From: Adiantum capillus-veneris
Taxonomy: Eukaryota > Streptophyta > Polypodiopsida > Polypodiales > Pteridaceae
Direction: 5' to 3'
Length of the DNA: 64,000 nt
Assembly: GCA_014529385.2 (NCBI GenBank)
Contig: CM043960.1
Location: 36,523,781 to 36,587,780 of the forward strand
In this document: piece by piece, positions 58,056 to 64,000 of the stretch
Numbering within the stretch: position 1 is the first letter of the stretch
Layout of the letters: each line of letters starts with the position of its first letter
Made by a program: the position numbers and the translations under genes
Notes under the pieces: generated by a model
Told to the model about the DNA's origin: nothing
The model's input: the letters and a program-made list of their open reading frames with translations, nothing else
Database searches by the model: none

Positions 58056-59480
58056 CTATCCATTTTTTTGAACTCTGTGCTTCATTAAAAGACAGAGGTT
58101 ATTCAACATTATGTAAGCTAGACATAGCCAAAGCATAACAATCCGATGCATAAGATGCATGGCGAGAGCCTGAACGAGTACGACTAGACAAAGGTGCATC
58201 CAATTTACTGTCACAAAAAGTGTGCATTGGTCATTTTGGCATACCTCTAGCCTGCTCATTTTCAGCCCTTTCCTCATCAAGTACATCATGTACATCTGCA
58301 TCAGTAATAGGCTAATTTGTAACATTTTCAGAAACCCCCATAGCTGTACATTTGCCTCATTGGAACTTACAGTTGTATTTCCACCACTAAAAAGAGGCAA
58401 CAAAGTGTCATAAATGTCCTGTGAGCTTACATTACTGTCTCTAGTACATGACAACAAGGGCTGAACAAAATCTTCCACAAACACTACATCCCGTGAAACC
58501 AGAATACGTTTTGTTTGTGGATGATACAACATGTAACCTTTGCTTTCAGCACTATAACCAACAAAAATACATTTGACAGCCTTATCATCCAATTTTCTGT
58601 GCTGTGTTTGTGGCACCAAAGCATATGCCAAACAGCCAAAAACACGTATGTGCTCAATAGAAGGCTTTCTATCATGCCATGATTCATATAGAGTAATAGA
58701 CTGCAAAGCTTTCGTAGGACACCTGTTTAGTACATAAGTGGCACACATGATGGCCTCAAGCCAAAAAGAATGCGACAAAGCTTGACTTTTGACCATACAT
58801 CGTGCCATTTTCGTAAGTGACCTGTTTTTCCTCTTAGTAACACCATTTTGCTGAGGTGTATAACGCACTGTACATTGGTGTTTTATCCCACGACTAGCAA
58901 AAAATGCATTGAATTCATGAGACATATACTCCCCCCATCGATCGGAACGGAGGGTGCCCATAGTACATTTCAAGAAATTTTCAGCCATAGCCAGAAATTG
59001 TTTGAAGCACATAAAAACATCAGACTTCGCTTTAAGTGGAAATACCCATGCATGCCTGGAGTAATCATCAATGAAAGTCACGAAGTAAAGGTAATTGCCC
59101 AAGGGCGGAGTTTGCATGGGCCCACAAACATCACTATGCACAAGCTGCAACCTGCATGTGGCCCGAACTGAACCATCCTTTGGAAACTTAGAACGCTGCA
59201 TCTTACCCAAAGTACAGCCTTCACAAACATGTTTGACGGGTGCTTCAAGAGGCGGCAAAGAAGCAATCATATGAGATTTCTACAAACGCAGCAAACTGGC
59301 AAAATTCAGATGACCAAAACGTGCATGCCAAAGCTTTGCATCTGAAATAGCCCTTGAATCTGCAAGTGCATTTCCAAAATTTTGTACACACTTGTCATAC
59401 AAAGTGAGCTTATACAGCCCATGGCACAAAAGCTCAGATGCAACGATTTCATCAGCAAAACTGAGATCATCAACTGTACA
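58056..59480 (-). pseudogene. Copia integrase, copy 2
   Basis: GAG-pre-integrase (LWHARFGHLNFASLLRL, then a stop, then HVCEGCTLGKM) followed by the integrase core in the open frame 59270-58056. The first Asp is in HSDVCGPM and the second in LRSDRWGEY. The third position reads NGVTKRKNR where copia integrases have NGVAERKNR, so the catalytic Glu is Lys. The region RCPTKALQSITLYESW and KCIFVGYSAESKG follow. The frame drifts after about 58400 relative to copy 1. Without the Glu this enzyme could not join DNA ends. Confidence 0.85.
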
Positions 59481-59519
59481 TCTGTCATCCACAAATTTGA
59501 CTACAAGTCCAAGTCTAGC

Positions 59520-60844
59520 AAGTGCAGATACAAACAAAAGATTCTTCTTGATCCCAGGTACATAAAGTGCATCAACAAGTGTGAAAGTACTTTCATTAGT
59601 ACCAGTAAGCAAAATCTTTCCAAGTCCCTGAACCGGATAAGAGGCATTGTTGGCACAAGTGACTGAATTCCCATGAGGGACAAACTCGAGAGAGGTGAAC
59701 AATTAACAATGTGAGGTAATGTGCTTTGTAGCACCACTCTCGAAATACCACACATGTGACTGTGCAGCAACTGACAAGCATGCATCATGGACAATAGGAT
59801 TGTAAGTACACTCTGCACTAAAAGCCCATTTTGCATCAACATCAGCATTACAGTCTCCTTTCACAGAAGACTCAACAATGGCTGCATTTGTAGTGGAACG
59901 AGCATTTGCAGTGGAACCACCCTCTTTCTTCTTAGCCTCTTTTGCCTTCAACTTAGGACACTGCTTGATCAAGTGATCATTAGCTTTACAATAATGGCAA
60001 CGCATCTTCTTTTTGCCCTTATCACCAGAATTGCCAGATGAAGTGCTGACAGCAGAAGCATTGGGTACAGAATTTTTGCCACTCGCAACAGAACCATAAG
60101 AAGTGGCTCATTGCTGTTACCACCCTTTCTTTGAGAAGCAATAAAAGCCTTTTCAACTGCACGCTGTCTAATCCTGTTTTTTCAAGAAAGTGACTCTTGC
60201 AACAACAATGTGCATAATGCATCAAACTTGACAACTTCTGGATTTCCTTGGTTCATAAGTCTCCAAGTACTAGCAAAAGTCTGGTAAGAATCTGGTAAGG
60301 CATCAAGAACAGTATGCACAAGGGAACTGTCTGAAATGACTTCACCTACAGAAATAAGTTGCTCATTGATATCCTTGACACTAGCAAGGAAAGTGTCCAT
60401 ATGATCTTCCTCATGCATAATCTTCGACTCCAGCTCTTTACGCAGCAAAGCAGTTTTAGCCTCATTGCGACTTGCATAAAGACCAGCCAAAATATCCCAA
60501 GGTTGTTTTGCAGATTTTGTTGAACGGATATGAGGAACAATTGTGCGCTTCACAGACAACGCAATCAATGCATGAGCCTGCGCATCCTTTACATCCCAAC
60601 GAGCTTGTTGTGCCGTAGGCAAAAAAACTCTAATAGCAGCAATTCTTGCAGCAAGACCTGCAACATCCTCAACATCGCCTACATCCTCAGAACCAGGAAG
60701 TACATCAATGCCCTGCACAATATTCCAAACGCCCTTTGACACAAGAACGTGTTGCATCATATAAGCCCACATAGGGTAATTGTCCCCATCCAACCTGTCC
60801 TCAACAGTAAACAGCTTGAAGACATCTGTGTTGTTGTCAGCCAT
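59520..60844 (-). pseudogene. Copia gag and protease, copy 2
   Basis: The ATG at 60844 gives MADNNTDVFKLFTVEDRLDG, the intact N-terminus that copy 1 lost by deletion. I prefer it to the in-frame ATG further upstream at 60907 because copy 1 shares it. Gag is open to 60182, where a TGA follows LLLQESLS. A one-base deletion near 60108 then shifts the frame. The knuckle CHYCKANDHLIKQC is at 60000-59960. The protease reads WYFESGATKHIT near 59745, so the catalytic Asp is Glu, and a stop follows. Confidence 0.87.
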
Positions 60845-61206
60845 GGTAAATGCTGCACCTGATGTGAAAATTGCTCGAAAATAGGAGAAACGAAGCGAGA
60901 ACAACACGTGCTATATAGCCCAAACTGTAGAAGACTGTAAGGCACTTGTTATGCAGAAAACGGCACTGAAAAAAATTTTGTACAAAATGACAAAATTGCC
61001 TATGCAGACCTGCCTGTAGTAGAAACGGAGGCCAAAATGAGCCCGAATTAGAAATCTGAGCAGAGTGAGCTCTATGAGCTCACACGAAATATTTGTTGAC
61101 CTACGAACGCTCGCCAAACCTCACTGTAATCGTATAAAGTGAGCAGGCGTGTGTTGGAGCAGTTGGCGACTAAGCCCAGGAGGATGTAACCTGATCTGAT
61201 ACCAAT

Positions 61207-61437
61207 TGTTGGAATTAGGGTTGCAGAGAAATGCACACAGCTTGGAGAAGACGAAGGAAGCTCAAAGCACACAATAGAGAGTGTGTTACTTAGTGTGCAA
61301 TGGAAAGATCGATAGCCCTAGAGTGATGGGCGTATATACAATGCACGGGGGGAAAAACCTCCTAAAGAGGGAAAAAATGCCTTGGCGGTCCTAGCTAGTG
61401 TGTTCACACACATCACTACCACATGTATATGGTAACA
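61207..61437 (-). repeat. 5' LTR of copia copy 2
   Basis: 231 bp. The primer site (minus-strand TTGGTATCAGATCAGG) lies just left of it at 61190-61205 and is mutated relative to copy 1. Confidence 0.92.
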
Positions 61438-61677
61438 TACCCATGTCGCCCTAGGAAACGTTTGGATTCAAATTTGGTCTTTTTAGTCGTAGAGAGAGAA
61501 TGTTGTTCAACCAATGAATGTAAAACGAATGTGTCATAAATCACAGTCAATGCAAACACACTTTTTCGATAATGCAAAATTTCATGGTTCTCCTTCTCAT
61601 TCCCATCGGCTTGCACTGAGGTAACTACTATGTTTACATTCAATTGCATCCTCTTTATGTTTAGCTACACTAAGAAA

Positions 61678-61680
<3 letters not shown>

Positions 61681-61738
<58 letters not shown>
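61681..61738. repeat. (CT)n microsatellite
   Basis: About 29 CT units between copia copies 2 and 3. Confidence 0.95.
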
Positions 61739-61741
<3 letters not shown>

Positions 61742-61795
61742 TGTTGTGCCTCTTAAGGCCGTAGAATAAATACTAATGGAGTAAAACACCGCGAC

Positions 61796-64000
61796 TGTTG
61801 GAATTAGGGATGCAAGGATGCACACAAAACTTGGGAAGATGAAGAAGCTGAAGGCACGCAACAAAGAGTATATTTATTAGTGTGCGAATAGAAAGATAAG
61901 TTAACCCTAGAATGATGGATGTACATACAATGTATGCGAAAAAAACCTCCTAGTGAGAGAAAAAGTGTCCTGACAGTCCTAAGTGTGTTCACACACATCA
62001 CTACCACATATATGGTAGCAAATGCCCCCTAGGCGTGATGCGGTGAATAGAGCTAACACATAGTGTATAGGGAAGTTCCATGCCCTGAGAACATGATCAA
62101 TCAACAAAGGGAAGCAAGCCCAAAGCTTTGTGGAAACCTTTGAACTTCTCATGAGGCAATTCCTTTGTGAAAAGATAGGCAAGGTTGTCCTGTGCTAGCA
62201 CATAAGCCAAGTTGATCTCTCTTGCCGAGGGTCTCTCTTTGACATAGTGATAATGCACCTCAATGTGCTTTGTGAATGCATGAAAAATTGGGTTTCTCGC
62301 CCTCGCAACTGCCAATGCACTCTGACTCTCAGAGTAGATGATGTTGGCAGTGTCCTATCTAACGCCCAAATCAGCCATACATCGTCTGAGCCATACACAC
62401 TTAACCGTACTTGTGAAGACTATTTTGTACTCAGCTTCACAACTGGAAGTGGTCCCAGATGGTTGCTTCTTACTCAAACAATCAAATATAAGAAATATAC
62501 ATATAAAGTTGAGAATGAGGAATTTCATTTGCATTCAATATTTTTTATTTTTGAATTGCTATCCAAATCTCTTTAAGACAAAAAAAGAGATTATGCTAGA
62601 TGGAAAATTAACTCTCAAGAGATTATCTCAAGTCAAGGTACATATACATCTTTCGAGAAGACCGAGTTGTCTTTGAAGCTTGAGTTTGAGATTTGGACGA
62701 TTATCCAATATTGATTAGAGATTGAGATTCATATGATTGTCTAAATTTCATCATCCTCTATGGATATTAAGAGTCCTAAACATATGAGTGCCAAGTCTTT
62801 GAGATTTGGACAACCTTACAAATCTCATGTTCAAACCTCAATTTGGTTTGGATTGAGGATTGGATGCTTGTCCATGATATGCCTGAACTGTTGGAGCATG
62901 AAACAAAAACCACTTGTGGACACTCGTGTGTCATAAACGACCAACTCAATCTGAGTTTGGACAAGCATGCAAATATGGTGGCAATGATCCCCCTTGGGAT
63001 TAAAAAAACCCAAGATGTAAAGTTTCTTTCAACAACTTGCTAATGCTTAGACCCTAGGCTATGCATAAATCCGCTGACTTGTGAGATTGCAAAGTGAATA
63101 TCTGGCCTTGTATTGCATACATAACTAAGGCATCCATGATAAAGAGTGACATTAGCAAGATCTTGAGCATCATGAAGAATCAATTACAAACATTTTTCCA
63201 TTGGAGCAACAATAGGTTTGAAGTCCTTAAGTCCAAACTTACGTAGTAATTTTTCCATGTATCTTGCTTGACACAAAGCAATCCCTCCATCACAATGCTT
63301 AAAATTTATACCCCAAGTAATGATACAAAAGCCCTAAGTTTTTCATCTTGAAAGTGAATTCAATTCAGCATTGAATTCATCTATGTATGTCTCATTTGGA
63401 CTAGTAATCATCAACTCATCTACATACAAAACAATGATGAGAAATACATCACCATCACATTTGACATGCAAAGTGCTCTCAGTTGGTCTGTTACAAAAGC
63501 CTTTTTTAACCAAATGAGTGTCAGCTTTCTCATAGCAAGCACAAGGAGATTGCTTCAACCCATACAAAGCTTTCTTACATTTGCACTCTTTATTTTCTTA
63601 TTGTGTCTTGAGAAAACTGCAAGCATGTGTTACATATACATCCTCAAATATATCACCATTGAAGAAAGCAATAAAAATGTCTAATATTCCATCCAAAATG
63701 AGCTGGTAATGCACATAGAAAATGAGCAATAGGCATATGACAAGTGGGAGCAAAAGTCTCTTCTCATAGTCAGTGCCTTTCTGTTATGTGTAACCTTTTA
63801 CAACAAGTTTAGCCTTGTAGTGATCAATCTCACCATCCCTTGGCTTACGTTTCAACTTATAAACCCACTTCGTATCAATGGCCTTTTTACCAGGAGGCAA
63901 ATCACATAAATTCTATGTGTCATTCTCTATATACTCTGCCAGGTTCTTAGCCTTCAAAACCATTCCCCACCCTTAGAAACTTTAAGAAGTGATGCTTTAT
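61796..64000 (-). mobile_element. Copia copy 3, 3' half, runs off the window
   Basis: 3' LTR 61796-62020 (225 bp, mutated end GGTAGCA for GGTAACA) is followed leftwards-to-rightwards by RNase H (62097-62460), an extra ~395-bp block (about 62478-62870), then the rest of RNase H and RT to about 63930. RT has YVDELMIT where YVDD is expected. It is in the same orientation as copy 2 and 358 bases from it, and more diverged, with many indels. The sequence after about 63930 no longer matches. The rest, if any, is outside the window. Confidence 0.85.
62478..62870. other. ~395-bp foreign insert inside copia copy 3 RNase H
   Basis: At this point copies 1 and 2 read straight through, whereas copy 3 has about 395 extra AT-rich bases with repeated GAGATTTGGAC and TTGAGATT words. 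No ORF, no poly(A), no inverted ends that I can see. Origin unknown. Confidence 0.55.

Larger units (their letters stand above)
56286..61437 (-). mobile_element. Full-length Ty1/copia LTR retrotransposon, copy 2 (defective)
   Basis: Same family as copy 1, opposite orientation. LTRs are 56286-56513 (3') and 61207-61437 (5'). The target duplicate is GACCC at 56281-56285 and TACCC at 61438-61442 (four of five match). The LTRs differ by about seven substitutions, a single-base indel and a 4-base insertion, so it is of similar or slightly younger age than copy 1. Gag, protease, integrase, RT and RNase H are in copia order but split among frames. It is inserted in a gypsy pol remnant. Confidence 0.93.

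Noticed and set aside
1-64000. tRNA or rRNA genes, CRISPR arrays, bacterial operons
   Set aside because: None seen. tRNA-like boxes occur only in SINE context, and the direct repeats are tandem or microsatellite in type.

Overview
This is nuclear DNA of a vascular land plant. It holds one convincing host gene in a sea of decayed retroelements and (GA)n/(CT)n microsatellites. The gene is a BEL1-like (BELL) TALE homeobox gene with plant GT-AG introns; the repeats are plant-type Ty1/copia, Ty3/gypsy, LINE, SINE and MITE sequences. Low gene density, heavy nesting of decayed elements and very long CT/GA runs remind me of fern or other large-genome non-angiosperm assemblies, but that is inference only.

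Layout. 1-11.6 kb: minus-strand remnants of at least two gypsy-type elements (coiled-coil ORF, two gag copies, two retropepsins, integrase; RT/RNase H missing). 12.1-17.3 kb: a full-length but frame-broken copia element (copy 1, + strand) with a perfect 5-bp target duplication, inserted into a degenerate ~280-bp tandem array. 19.5-20.7 kb: a second copia family (gag, zinc knuckle, probable LTR). 21.0-22.1 and 33.4-34.4 kb: two diverged, decayed copies of one unrecognised multi-exon gene. 22.6-23.5 kb: microsatellite cluster. 23.9 and 48.7 kb: tRNA-type SINEs with target duplications. 25.2-26.6 kb: a retroposon nested in a LINE 3' end. 30.1-30.6 kb: decayed histone H3 sequence, probably CENH3-like. 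30.7-31.2 kb: long foldback element. 31.4-32.9 kb: unrecognised 256-aa ORF and associated exons. 35.3-37.6 kb: LINE with endonuclease and RT remnants. 40.8-41.1 kb: Tourist-like MITE. 41.3-47.3 kb: the BELL gene with a spliced leader. 49.0-49.3 kb: G-rich hairpin MITE. 49.6-55.2 kb: gypsy-type element with 554-bp LTRs that encodes gag and protease only. 55.4-56.3 kb: gypsy pol remnant interrupted by copia copy 2 (56.3-61.4 kb, - strand). 61.8-64 kb: a truncated third copy of the same copia family.

How it fits together: the BELL gene encodes a nuclear transcription factor (SKY/BELL/POX region plus TALE homeodomain) of the type that pairs with KNOX proteins. Everything else is mobile DNA or its debris. 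Copia copies 1 and 2 lie in opposite orientation on either side of the BELL gene. I found no prokaryotic system, CRISPR array, rRNA or intact tRNA gene. The items I think most deserve a second look are the CENH3-like pseudogene, the paired unknown gene family, the palindrome-phased tandem arrays and the gag-protease-only LTR element.
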